DNA from: JBLHKS01 sp047620505
GTDB lineage: Bacteria; Verrucomicrobiota; Verrucomicrobiia; Verrucomicrobiales; DEV007
DNA length: 64,000 bases
Direction: 5' to 3'
Assembly: GCA_047620505.1 (NCBI GenBank)
Contig: JBLHKS010000002.1
Coordinates: 58,829 to 122,828, forward strand
Below the pieces are notes generated by a model. It did not search any database. It worked only from the letters and a program-made list of their open reading frames with translations, and was not told where the DNA came from. Made by a program: the position numbers and the translations under genes. Positions within the stretch are counted from its first letter, which is position 1, and the number at the start of each line of letters is the position of its first letter. Below, one piece after another: positions 14,395 through 22,904 of this stretch.

Positions 14395-16746
14395 GTGAGG
14401 CATTTTTCGCTACTTCTTCTTTTCTTCATCGCAACCGCTGCGCCTGCCGCGGAGGGGCCGACTGAGCACGATGTTCTGCCGATTTTTCTGCTACGTTGCT
14501 CGAACTGCCACGGCGCGATTTATAAAGAGGGCGAGTTGGATCTGCGTTCGCGCGCTTCGATTCTGACAGGCGGCAAATCCGGTTCGGCGATCGAGATTGG
14601 CGCGCCGGAAAAGAGTCTCCTGATCGAGAAGATCGCGAAAGGCGAAATGCCGCCAGAAGAGAGCCATGGGCAGGCCGGGATCGAGGCGATGACGCCGGAA
14701 GAGCTGGCGGTGATTCGCGATTGGATCGCAGCCGGTGCGCCCGAAACGCCAGCAGTTGCTGAAATCGCGGTCGTGCCGGAGACAGATCACTGGGCGTTTC
14801 AAACGCCGGTTAAGCCGCCTGTTCCGACGGCTAAGAACGCCGATCTCGCCGAGAATCCGATCGACGCGTTTCTGCTGGCGAACCTCGAAGCCGCTGGCCT
14901 GACTTTTTCGCCGGAGGCCGATCCGGTGACGCTTCGACGCCGCGCGAGCTTCGCGTTGACCGGCCTCCCGCCGCGCGCTGAAGAGTTGACGATTGAGCAG
15001 TTGCTGGCCTCCCCGCGCTACGGCGAAAAGTGGGGCCGCGTCTGGCTTGACCTCGCCGGTTACTCCGATTCCGAGGGCAAACGCCACGCCGACATGATTC
15101 GCGCGAGCGCTTGGCGTTACCGCGATTACGTCGTCCGCTCGTTCAACGAGGACAAGCCGTATGACCAGTTTCTGCTCGAACAAATCGCGGGTGACGAGCT
15201 TGCTGACTTTGAAAACAGCGAGATCACGCAGCCGATTTACGACAACCTCGTCGCGACGGGATTTCTCCGGATGGCGCCGGACGGAACCACGGCGAACCCG
15301 GTGAATCGGGCAGAAGATCGGCTTGAGGTGATCAACGACGAGATCAAGGTCTTAGCCGAAGGCGTCATGGGCTTGACGATGGAATGCGCCCGCTGTCACG
15401 ACCACAAGTACGACCCGATCACGCAGCGCGATTACTACGGGTTGTTAGCCGTTTTTAAAGGCGCTTACGACGAATACAATTGGATGACGCCGCAGGGATT
15501 TTCCAATCAGTGGAAGAAATCGAAGCAGCGACAAATGCCGTTCGTGATGCCTGACGAACGCAAAAAATGGGAAGCCGACGTCGCCGAGATCGATGCGAAG
15601 ATCGAGCCTCTCAAGAAGCAGGTCGCTGCGCTGGCCAAAGACGCCAAGGACGAAAAGAAGAAGCTCGACGCCGAAATCAAGAAGCTCGAGGGCACCAAGC
15701 CGAAGCGGCCGATGATCCGAGGTCTCTGGGATCGCGGTCAGCCGTCGAATGCCTACGTGATGAATCGCGGCGATCACACGCAGCCTGCCGCGTTGGTTCA
15801 GCCGAACGTGCCCGCGGTGTTCGGAAACCTGGAAGCTTACGAAGTCAAGCCGCCTTGGGACGGCGCGACGGCGACGGGTCGGCGTTTGGCGTTCGCGAAA
15901 TGGCTTACTCAGGCGAAACACCCGCTGACAGCTCGCGTGATCGTCAACCGCGTTTGGAAACAGCATTTCGGCCGCGGAATTGTGGAGTCGCTAGACAATT
16001 TCGGCGCGCTCGGCGCGAAGCCCACGAATCAGCAGCTGCTGGATTGGCTCGCTGTTTCGTTCGTCGAAAACGGCTGGAGTTTGAAGTGGCTGAATCGCGA
16101 AATCATGAATTCGCGTGCCTGGCGGCAGGCCTCGATCACAACTCCGGAACTCGCCGCGAAAGACCCTGACAATGTGCTTGTTTCGCGAATGCCGCTTCGC
16201 CGGATGGACGCCGAGGAAGTCCACGACACGATTCTCCTGCTCAGCGGTCGGCTCGATGAAACGCCCTTCGGTCCACCTGACCCGGTTGATGTCCGGAAAG
16301 ACGGATTGGTCACGCCAAAGCCGGCTGAGGAAGGCGGAAAACTTCGGCGGAGCCTCTACGTCAGGCAGCGACGCAAGGAAATGCCGACGATCCTCGAAGC
16401 GTTCGATCTTCCCGCGATGAATCCGAATTGTCACGAGCGGATCGACTCCACGGTCGTGACCCAGCCGCTTCATTTGTTGAACGACGAGCGCGTCCACGAG
16501 CTCGCCGGTGATTTCGCCGCTCGGCTCAGCGGCGATCTGCCCGCACGGATCGAGGAAGCCTGGCTCCACGCCTTGAACCGAGCGCCAACGCCCGACGAAG
16601 CCGCTCTGGCGCTGGAGGCGATCGCGATGCTCGAGGCGCAGTGGCGAAAATCGCTAACGGACGGCGGCGAAGACGTGGCCAGCCTGGCCCTCGCGGATTT
16701 CTGCCACACGCTGATCAACTCGGCCGGATTCCTCTACATCGATTAA
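14395..16746 (+). CDS. PSD1 family protein with planctomycete cytochrome c domain
   Basis: About 783 residues from a GTG at 14395, which gives a good signal peptide (FSLLLLFFIATAAPAAEG); upstream ATGs would run into the divergent coaC gene. PSCyt1 heme motif: LRCSNCHGAIYKEGELDL. The DUF1549 block includes VWLDLAGYSDSEG and CARCHDHKYDPITQRDYYG. A charged coiled-coil insert lies near residues 385-430. The DUF1553 block includes RVIVNRVWKQHFGRGIVES and PTNQQLLDWLA. No DUF1501 partner follows; instead PhyH and SGNH genes are coupled downstream. Probably a periplasmic cytochrome-like protein of unknown substrate. Confidence 0.85.
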   Translation: MRHFSLLLLFFIATAAPAAEGPTEHDVLPIFLLRCSNCHGAIYKEGELDLRSRASILTGGKSGSAIEIGAPEKSLLIEKIAKGEMPPEESHGQAGIEAMTPEELAVIRDWIAAGAPETPAVAEIAVVPETDHWAFQTPVKPPVPTAKNADLAENPIDAFLLANLEAAGLTFSPEADPVTLRRRASFALTGLPPRAEELTIEQLLASPRYGEKWGRVWLDLAGYSDSEGKRHADMIRASAWRYRDYVVRSFNEDKPYDQFLLEQIAGDELADFENSEITQPIYDNLVATGFLRMAPDGTTANPVNRAEDRLEVINDEIKVLAEGVMGLTMECARCHDHKYDPITQRDYYGLLAVFKGAYDEYNWMTPQGFSNQWKKSKQRQMPFVMPDERKKWEADVAEIDAKIEPLKKQVAALAKDAKDEKKKLDAEIKKLEGTKPKRPMIRGLWDRGQPSNAYVMNRGDHTQPAALVQPNVPAVFGNLEAYEVKPPWDGATATGRRLAFAKWLTQAKHPLTARVIVNRVWKQHFGRGIVESLDNFGALGAKPTNQQLLDWLAVSFVENGWSLKWLNREIMNSRAWRQASITTPELAAKDPDNVLVSRMPLRRMDAEEVHDTILLLSGRLDETPFGPPDPVDVRKDGLVTPKPAEEGGKLRRSLYVRQRRKEMPTILEAFDLPAMNPNCHERIDSTVVTQPLHLLNDERVHELAGDFAARLSGDLPARIEEAWLHALNRAPTPDEAALALEAIAMLEAQWRKSLTDGGEDVASLALADFCHTLINSAGFLYID

Positions 16747-16749
16747 CAG

Positions 16750-17625
16750 ATGAGCCAGCCGCCGATTCCCGAACCCGAAGCCGATTTCAAGCACGTTGAC
16801 GAAACGGACTTCACCGCGATGTCGCGGCCTGAGCAGATCCGGCATTTCGAGGTCGAAGGCTACGTCGTTTTCCCTTCGATCCTCACCCGCGATGTGATCG
16901 ACCAGCTCAAAGCGGAGCTGGCCGAAGTCGAGATGACCCACACGGATTACAGCACGCAGCAGACGCGTTCGGTCGAGCAACCCCAGTGGACTTGCCCAGC
17001 AGCTGCTGAGTTGATCGCCTACCCACCGATGATCGATTTTCTGTCCGATCTGATGGGCCCGGAGATCGTCTTCACTCGCGGATTTTTCCAACGGACCTTG
17101 CCGAGGTGTCCGGGAATCTCGATGCACACCGATGGTCAGCCGCATGGCTCAACCTTGTTCGGTTACGAAGGGAGCTGTCCGCGTTTGGCGCGGGTTTTGT
17201 ACTACTTGGATGACCTCAGCCTCGACCGTGCGCCGTTTCGTTTGATCGCCCGCTCGCACCTGTCGTTTCACGCGGAGGCGAGTCCCTATCAGAGGTACAA
17301 GAGTCATCCCGAGGAAACTACGATTGTCGTCCCGGCGGGTTCGGCCGTCGTGATTCCGTCGCTGCTCCTGCACGGCAGTCATCCGAATCTCGATGATCAA
17401 CCGCGCGAGCTGATTCAACTCGGCTATCGTCCGGCCTGGGCGGGTCCGATCCAGCCGATCGACGAATGGGATCCGGAATTCGTTGCCAACGCGCCGGAAA
17501 TCGCGAAACCGTTTTTGAAGTCGCTCAACACAAACGGAGTCTCGTTTGAGCAAGTCCACAAACCGGCTCACATGCCGACAAACGCGCCAGGAATTAATCC
17601 AAGTCGATGGGAAAAAGAACGATGA
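16750..17625 (+). CDS. Phytanoyl-CoA dioxygenase (PhyH) family protein
   Basis: 291 residues, no signal peptide. The Fe(II)/2-oxoglutarate double-stranded beta-helix is visible: the facial-triad HxD reads MHTDGQPHG near residue 125, the distal histidine is in LLLHGSHPN near residue 213, and the 2-oxoglutarate arginine is plausibly in PRELIQLGYR. The leading FEVEGYVVFPSILTRDVIDQL is typical of PhyH proteins. The substrate cannot be told. The gene starts 3 bases after the PSD1 stop and overlaps the next start by 4 bases, so PSD1, PhyH and SGNH are one unit. A palindrome copy at 16997-17008 encodes PAAAEL. Confidence 0.8.
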   Translation: MSQPPIPEPEADFKHVDETDFTAMSRPEQIRHFEVEGYVVFPSILTRDVIDQLKAELAEVEMTHTDYSTQQTRSVEQPQWTCPAAAELIAYPPMIDFLSDLMGPEIVFTRGFFQRTLPRCPGISMHTDGQPHGSTLFGYEGSCPRLARVLYYLDDLSLDRAPFRLIARSHLSFHAEASPYQRYKSHPEETTIVVPAGSAVVIPSLLLHGSHPNLDDQPRELIQLGYRPAWAGPIQPIDEWDPEFVANAPEIAKPFLKSLNTNGVSFEQVHKPAHMPTNAPGINPSRWEKER

Positions 17626-18692
17626 GAACCATTCTAATTTTAGCGCTGCTTCAGGCGGCGGCCGTGGCTGAGGATCTGCGTCTGACGCTGCCTCCAGCGA
17701 TTTACGCAACGCCGGGTGTCGAGATGAATTTGTATTTCGCGAACGTGGTCTTGGTCGAGCGTGAAAGGGAAGGGGACTTGGAATTTTCGGTGAAGTGCGA
17801 GGTCGGCAAGTCGGACAAGGCGCGCTGGCAGCTGCTGGCGACCGAAAGCCAGGTTGGCGACCATCGCTTGACGCTGGAAGTCAAGGCTAACGGCAAAACA
17901 GAGCGCGCTGAAACGATCGTTCGCGTCATTCCTGGCGATGCCGGCGCTGAAGACAAAATCGCGGTGCTGATCATCGGCGACAGCCTGACCTCCGGCTTTG
18001 CCTATTCGGGGGAAATCGGACGATTGCTCGGTGAGCCTGGCAATCCGGGCTGGCAAATGCTCGGGACGAATCGGCGAGCCGACGGAGTCGCGCACGAAGG
18101 CTATGGTGGCTGGACCTGGAAGCGGTTTCGGACGCTGTTCAATCCAGAAAATCCTGAGCCTGGTAAACTCGGGAGCAGTCCGTTCGTTTTCGATAACAAG
18201 CTCGACGTCGCTCGCTATTTCGATGAACGCTGTGACGGCGTTCGGCCAGATTTCATCACGATCCTGCTTGGGATCAACGACTGCTTTCATCCGAATCCCG
18301 ACGACCCGGCCGCGATCGATGCGCGGATAGATTTGATGGTCGCCGAAGCCGAGCCGTTGCTCGCGGCGATTCGCAAGGCCGCGCCGGAAGCCGAGATCGG
18401 AATCGGGCTGACGACCCCGGGAAACGTCCGCGACGCAGCCTTCGTTGCGAACTACAAAGATCGCTACACGCGTTGGGGTTGGCGGCGGATTCAGCACCGC
18501 GTCGTCGAGCGCGAAATCGAGCAATTCGGCGGGCGCGAGGCCGAGGGGATTTTCCTGATTCCAACCCAGCTGAATCTGGATTGCGACGCCGGCTATCCAG
18601 ACAACAACGGCGTGCATCCGAATTCAATCGGTTACGCCCAGATCGGGGCAACGATTTACAGCTGGCTCAAATGGCGGCTGGCCGAAAATTGA
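17622..18692 (+). CDS. Exported SGNH/GDSL-type esterase
   Basis: About 356 residues from the ATG at 17622 (ATGA overlap with PhyH). A signal peptide ends near AVAED. Residues about 20-110 form a beta-sandwich-like N-terminal domain; the hydrolase domain follows. SGNH blocks: IIGDSLTSG with nucleophile S121, GYGGWTWKRF (block II Gly), LLGINDCF (block III Asn), and NNGVHPNSIGY (block V Asp/His equivalent, with His). Many such proteins in PVC genomes are carbohydrate esterases that remove acetyl groups from glycans. That substrate is an inference from the glycan-related neighbourhood. Confidence 0.8.
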   Translation: MRTILILALLQAAAVAEDLRLTLPPAIYATPGVEMNLYFANVVLVEREREGDLEFSVKCEVGKSDKARWQLLATESQVGDHRLTLEVKANGKTERAETIVRVIPGDAGAEDKIAVLIIGDSLTSGFAYSGEIGRLLGEPGNPGWQMLGTNRRADGVAHEGYGGWTWKRFRTLFNPENPEPGKLGSSPFVFDNKLDVARYFDERCDGVRPDFITILLGINDCFHPNPDDPAAIDARIDLMVAEAEPLLAAIRKAAPEAEIGIGLTTPGNVRDAAFVANYKDRYTRWGWRRIQHRVVEREIEQFGGREAEGIFLIPTQLNLDCDAGYPDNNGVHPNSIGYAQIGATIYSWLKWRLAEN

Positions 18693-18807
18693 GCTCGCGC
18701 GCTGGATCTGGTTTTGTGAGCGAGCCTCTCTGAAGTAGTTAAGGGTCTCCGCACCCGCCGCGAAGCCAAGACGCTCGACCGCAAAGAATCGCGGCCTGGC
18801 GCCGCGC

Positions 18808-18825
18808 CCGGATACGGAGATCCGG
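18808..18825. repeat. REP-like hairpin in the 18693-18962 gap
   Basis: CCGGAT and ATCCGG arms around ACGGAG, preceded by another GC-rich palindrome (GCGGC...GCCGC, 18791-18806). The rest of the roughly 270-base gap is AT-richer towards the lipoprotein gene and shows no convincing gene. Confidence 0.5.
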
Positions 18826-18962
18826 AACTACATCTCATCCGGCAGCGTTACCCAATTCCACTTTTTTGCTGAATTCCGCATCCTCTCTCAAAGGTGTGGA
18901 CATTAAGGTCGCCAGCTGACTACACTGATCCTGTTAATCAAATGGTTCACCGAAAAATCCTA

Positions 18963-19757
18963 ATGAACGATAACGCTCATTTAGCCATACCAATATTTCT
19001 TATGGCTTTTTTGGTTTCATGTAATGACTCCGACCTGAAGTTTGATCCTATCCCGGTTGTCACTAAACGACCCAGCAGCGTTGTCGTTCTTTCTGATGTT
19101 GAGGCCACCACGGCATTGACCGAACTTATTTCAGAAAGAGGCCACCGAATTGAGGAATACCGCACGGCTCACATCATTGCTCCTCAATTAGAGTTGAAGC
19201 CGTACATTCAGCCCGACAAATACGGCGATTATGACGATGACCTATTCGAGGTTGAGACGGTCTCCTGGACTCCCGAAGTTCCAGCAAAGGCGATAGATGC
19301 CTACGTTTCGAAATGTACCGAAGTATGGCTGGATACCCGTGGTCCCGACGATCAGATCTATGATTATTTGCCACCAACAGGGAATGGAGATCGGTTTAGC
19401 ATCAGTTATGACCTCTCCAGCCGTGAGCTTGAAAGACTTGAGATTCTTTTGGGCCGAACGTTTGGAGCAGAGCAGGCTCGCGTAATCGCGACATTCCATT
19501 ATTCCGGCTCAGAAGCGCATGGGATAGGATGGGTTATTCTCGCTACTGACATTCACGGTTCATTCCATACTCTTATTGAAGGCTTGGAGCATAACGGATG
19601 GAACACGGACTCTATGACAAGTATGAGTTGCAAACCGGCACACAAGAATGTGGTGTGGGATGGACGCCGAGTAACCTATTCTTATGTAATTCCTGACGGC
19701 GGTTTGTCGGTCAGGGTTTCAGGAAATTTGATCATTCTTCAGAGTTGGCATGATTGA
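18963..19757 (+). CDS. Putative lipoprotein of unknown function, AT-rich
   Basis: About 264 residues from the ATG at 18963. It starts with a hydrophobic segment ending FLVSCND, a plausible lipobox. The mature part has no motif I recognise; it is acidic and rich in beta-type residues, with two cysteines late in the chain (SMSCKPAH). Codon choice differs from the neighbours: many A/T-ending codons (tta, ata, aat, ttt), where the flanking genes prefer G/C-ending ones. This suggests recent acquisition. It is flanked by gaps on both sides and appears to be a single-gene unit. Confidence 0.6.
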   Translation: MNDNAHLAIPIFLMAFLVSCNDSDLKFDPIPVVTKRPSSVVVLSDVEATTALTELISERGHRIEEYRTAHIIAPQLELKPYIQPDKYGDYDDDLFEVETVSWTPEVPAKAIDAYVSKCTEVWLDTRGPDDQIYDYLPPTGNGDRFSISYDLSSRELERLEILLGRTFGAEQARVIATFHYSGSEAHGIGWVILATDIHGSFHTLIEGLEHNGWNTDSMTSMSCKPAHKNVVWDGRRVTYSYVIPDGGLSVRVSGNLIILQSWHD

Positions 19758-19877
19758 AATGATAACCAACGAGCCGACCCCTGACACTTCATTGATTCGG
19801 GCTGGGAGCGCGAGCAAAGTGGTCAAGCTGGACTCGTTGAGGACGAGTTGCGGTCTGGATGCGCCCGCCATGCCCTT

Positions 19878-20090
19878 CTACTTTCCTTCGGCCTTTAATG
19901 CTTCGTGAAGGCGATCAGCTTGGTCCAGGGTAAATGATTTGCCCTGATCAAATTCACGCATTCCGCTCTCCAACTCCATTTGATTGGAAAGAGAGTCTTT
20001 TCGAGACAGATGCCGCAGGTACGCCGCTGCGAAACCGCGTTCTTCTGAATCCCAGCCCTCGATTCGGGCTTTTAATTCCACCGTCGACAT
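19878..20090 (-). CDS. Small protein of unknown function
   Basis: About 70 residues from the ATG at 20090; an upstream in-frame TTG at 20123 would run into the transketolase stop. Sequence is highly charged and helical (STVELKARIEGWDSEERGFA near the start, QADRLHEALKAEGK at the end). Size and style recall small antitoxin-like proteins, but there is no toxin next to it. It lies 29 bases after the transketolase stop on the same strand and may be co-transcribed. Confidence 0.45.
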   Translation of the reverse strand: MSTVELKARIEGWDSEERGFAAAYLRHLSRKDSLSNQMELESGMREFDQGKSFTLDQADRLHEALKAEGK

Positions 20091-20119
20091 ACCGAATTCT
20101 AAGCCACTGCGCTCGATGG

Positions 20120-22105
20120 TCAACTACGCGCGACTTCAGTCAGATTCTCCGGCGTCATTCCGAGTTCTTCCATCACCACATCGCCTGGCGCGCTGATGCC
20201 GAATCGATCGATGCCGACGACTTTGCCCTGGGTGCCAACGTACTTCCACCAGAGGCCGGAAACGCCGGCTTCGATCGCGACGCGGCGCGAGCAGCTGCTG
20301 GGGAGAATTTCTTCGCGATACTCGTCGCCCTGGCGATCGAAACGCTCCATGCAGGGCATCGAAACGACCCTGACACCATCACCAAGTTCCTTCGCGGCGA
20401 CCGTTGCGTGTTGCAGCTCGGAGCCGGTCGCGATCAGGATCAAGTTGAGGTCGCCGGTCTCCTTTTTCACGATGTAGCCGCCACGATAAACGCCTTCACG
20501 GCGCTCAGTGACGGAGGCGTCGTTCTGATTCGGAATGTTCTGGCGAGTCAACATCAATGCGGTCGGGCCATCGGTGCGGTGCAGCGCAGCGGCGAATGCT
20601 CCGGCGGTTTCCTCGGCGTCACCGGGGCGAATCACGTCGAGTCCCGGGATCACGCGGAGACCGCTCACGGTTTCGACCGGCTGATGGGTCGGGCCGTCTT
20701 CGCCGACGCCAACGGAGTCGTGCGTAAAAATGTAAATCACCGGCAGCTTCGAAAGCGCGGCCAAGCGAATCGATGGACGGACGTAGTCGGCGAAAACCGC
20801 AAACGTCGCGCCGCTCGCGCGGAAAATGCCGTCGTAGGCGATTCCGTTGAGGAGCGCGCCCATCGCGTGCTCGCGAATCCCGAACCAGATGTTCCGCTCG
20901 GCGTAAGCATCACGGCCGAAGTCACCGCTGCTCTTGATGTAGTTTTTCGTCGAGCCGTAGAGGTCGGCCGAGCCGCTCACGAACAACGGCATCGCTTCGG
21001 CAAGCGGTTGAAGGCAGGCTCCGCCGGATGCGCGGGTCGCGACCGCCTTGTCGGGATCGAATTCCGGGATCAAGCCCATCAGATCGGTCGGCGCGCCCTT
21101 GGCAAGCCCACTCGCAAGAAGTTCGGCGAGCTTTGGATTGGCCTCGCTCCAAGCCCCGTAAGTTTCTTTCCACTTCGCATGCTCGGCCAGCAGTTGCTGT
21201 TTGCGATCGGCGAAATACGCCTTCACCTCGTCGCTAACGAAAAACGTCTCCTCCGGCAGGCCCATGCCTTTCCGAGCTTCCTCGGCAAACTTGATTCCGC
21301 CCTCGCCATGACCCGCTGCCGTGCCCGCGACCTGCGGAATTCCGCGGCCGATCTCGGTCTTGCATTCGATCAGCGTCGGCTTGCCGTTTTTGCTCGCCTT
21401 CGCATCGGCGAACGCCTGAAGGATCGCGTCGAAATCGTGTCCATCGATCGTAACCGCGTCCCAGCCCATCGCGCGGAATCGATCCGGCGTCGATTCGCTC
21501 TGGGTCACGTCGGCCATTGCATCGAGCGTGACGTCGTTTGAATCGTAAAACAGGATCAGGTTGTCGAGCCCGACGTGCCCCGCAAAAGCCGCCGCTTCGT
21601 TCGCGACTCCTTCTTGAAGACAGCCGTCACCAGCGAGGGCGATCACGTGGTGGTCGAAAATCGTGTGGTCGGCCGTGTTGAATTTCGCCGCCGCCATTTT
21701 GCCGGAGACCGCGTAGCCGACGGCGTTACCGACGCCCTGACCGAGCGGCCCGGTGGTCGCCTCGACGCCTGGGGTTTCACCGAATTCCGGATGGCCAGGA
21801 GTTTTGGAATTGAGCTGGCGGAAATTGATGACTTCCTGAAGCGGAAGGTCGTAGCCGGAGAGGTGAAGCCAGCTGTAGAGGAACATCGAGCCGTGACCCG
21901 CGCTTAGGACGAAGCGGTCGCGGTTGAGCCATTTCGGGGCGTCTGGATTGAAGGTCATCGCTTCCCCAAAGAGAACTGCGCCGATCTCAGCCGCGCCTAA
22001 CGGCAAACCAAGGTGCCCGCTCTTCGCCTTGTGGACGGCATCGAGTGAAAGTCCGCGAGCGGTGTTGGCGGCGAGGGCGAGAGTCTCCTTTTTCTGGGCG
22101 TCCAT
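20120..22105 (-). CDS. tkt: Transketolase
   Basis: 661 residues, the usual length. Thiamine diphosphate signature: GHLGLPLGAAEIGAVLF near the N-terminus, then GDGCLQEGVANEAAAFAGH with Mg/ThDP ligands (GDG and later SND). TIDGHDFD and GHGEGGIKF are conserved substrate/cofactor loops. The pyrimidine-binding domain contains NIWFGIREHAMGALLNGIAY with the catalytic Glu, followed by FTHDSVGVGEDGPTHQPVE. It transfers two-carbon ketol units in the non-oxidative pentose phosphate pathway. A single-gene unit, divergent from the toxin-antitoxin pair, with a small unknown gene downstream. The palindrome at 20289-20300 falls in a Ser-Ser-Cys frame here. Confidence 0.95.
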   Translation of the reverse strand: MDAQKKETLALAANTARGLSLDAVHKAKSGHLGLPLGAAEIGAVLFGEAMTFNPDAPKWLNRDRFVLSAGHGSMFLYSWLHLSGYDLPLQEVINFRQLNSKTPGHPEFGETPGVEATTGPLGQGVGNAVGYAVSGKMAAAKFNTADHTIFDHHVIALAGDGCLQEGVANEAAAFAGHVGLDNLILFYDSNDVTLDAMADVTQSESTPDRFRAMGWDAVTIDGHDFDAILQAFADAKASKNGKPTLIECKTEIGRGIPQVAGTAAGHGEGGIKFAEEARKGMGLPEETFFVSDEVKAYFADRKQQLLAEHAKWKETYGAWSEANPKLAELLASGLAKGAPTDLMGLIPEFDPDKAVATRASGGACLQPLAEAMPLFVSGSADLYGSTKNYIKSSGDFGRDAYAERNIWFGIREHAMGALLNGIAYDGIFRASGATFAVFADYVRPSIRLAALSKLPVIYIFTHDSVGVGEDGPTHQPVETVSGLRVIPGLDVIRPGDAEETAGAFAAALHRTDGPTALMLTRQNIPNQNDASVTERREGVYRGGYIVKKETGDLNLILIATGSELQHATVAAKELGDGVRVVSMPCMERFDRQGDEYREEILPSSCSRRVAIEAGVSGLWWKYVGTQGKVVGIDRFGISAPGDVVMEELGMTPENLTEVARS

Positions 22106-22247
22106 GGGTCGTGTGCGTACGTTTGTTGAGCCGAAAATCGGCGGGCGGCACGTTTTAAGCAGAGTTCATGCCTTTGCAAGAAACGGAATTGAAAGAAAAA
22201 AGCGTCAGATCAGAGGTAGACTTCTTCCTGTGTGATAGCATGAAGGC

Positions 22248-22469
22248 ATGGCAATGCTTGATGACGTGGAAGAGAAAGCACTTCAGCTTTCAGAAGCGGA
22301 CCGACGGAAACTGGTTCAGCGATTGGATGGTTCATCCAACCAGGAAACAGCCGTATTGAATCAGGATGTCGTTTCCGGGCTCATTTCCGCGTTGAAAACA
22401 GCGACAGTTCCGGAAGATGCGGACGGCGACGCTCGTTTGGAACACCTTTTGAAAAAGCACGTGAGTTGA
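22248..22469 (+). CDS. Putative antitoxin of PIN toxin module
   Basis: 73 residues. The N-terminal half (DDVEEKALQLSEADRRKLV) has the pattern of 'addiction module component' antitoxins, small helical proteins paired with nuclease toxins. The C-terminal half is acidic and probably wraps the toxin. It ends 6 bases before the PIN-domain gene. The assignment rests on size, pattern and neighbour. Confidence 0.6.
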   Translation: MAMLDDVEEKALQLSEADRRKLVQRLDGSSNQETAVLNQDVVSGLISALKTATVPEDADGDARLEHLLKKHVS

Positions 22470-22475
22470 GCGGAC

Positions 22476-22883
22476 GTGAAGATTTTGATTGATACCAACG
22501 TTTTCCTCGATGTCGCGCTTCAACGGGCTCCTTTTGCGGCCGTCAGCGAAGCGCTGCTGAGGGAGTGCTCCAATGAGGGATTTCCAATGCTCTGTGCTTG
22601 GCATTCCGTGAGCAATCTCTGGTATATTCTGCGAAAGCAGTCAGGCCGCTCCATTGCCGAAAGCGTGGTTCAAGGAGTTCTCAAAGCGACGATTGTGCCG
22701 CGCTGCGGCTCCGCCGAATTTGTCTATGCGATCAACTTGAATATGCCAGACTTCGAAGATGCGATGCAGGCATCAGTGGCTCACTTCGCAGAGGCTGATT
22801 ACATCGCGACACGCAACACGACGGACTTTGCCAACTCTCCCGTTGAAGCCCGGACCCCCGGTGATTTGCTGGCTCAAATTTAA
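22476..22883 (+). CDS. PIN-domain toxin (VapC-like ribonuclease)
   Basis: 135 residues. PIN-fold signature: MKILIDTNVFLDVALQR with the first metal-binding Asp at residue 6, and a late acidic cluster EADYIATRNTTDF typical of the third/fourth catalytic acid. PIN toxins cut tRNA or other structured RNA when the antitoxin is degraded. Overlap-free but tightly spaced behind the antitoxin gene, as expected for a type II module. The pair sits between housekeeping genes on opposite strands, a likely insertion point. Confidence 0.75.
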   Translation: MKILIDTNVFLDVALQRAPFAAVSEALLRECSNEGFPMLCAWHSVSNLWYILRKQSGRSIAESVVQGVLKATIVPRCGSAEFVYAINLNMPDFEDAMQASVAHFAEADYIATRNTTDFANSPVEARTPGDLLAQI

Positions 22884-22904
22884 GAGCATCGACTCGATTT
22901 CCAA

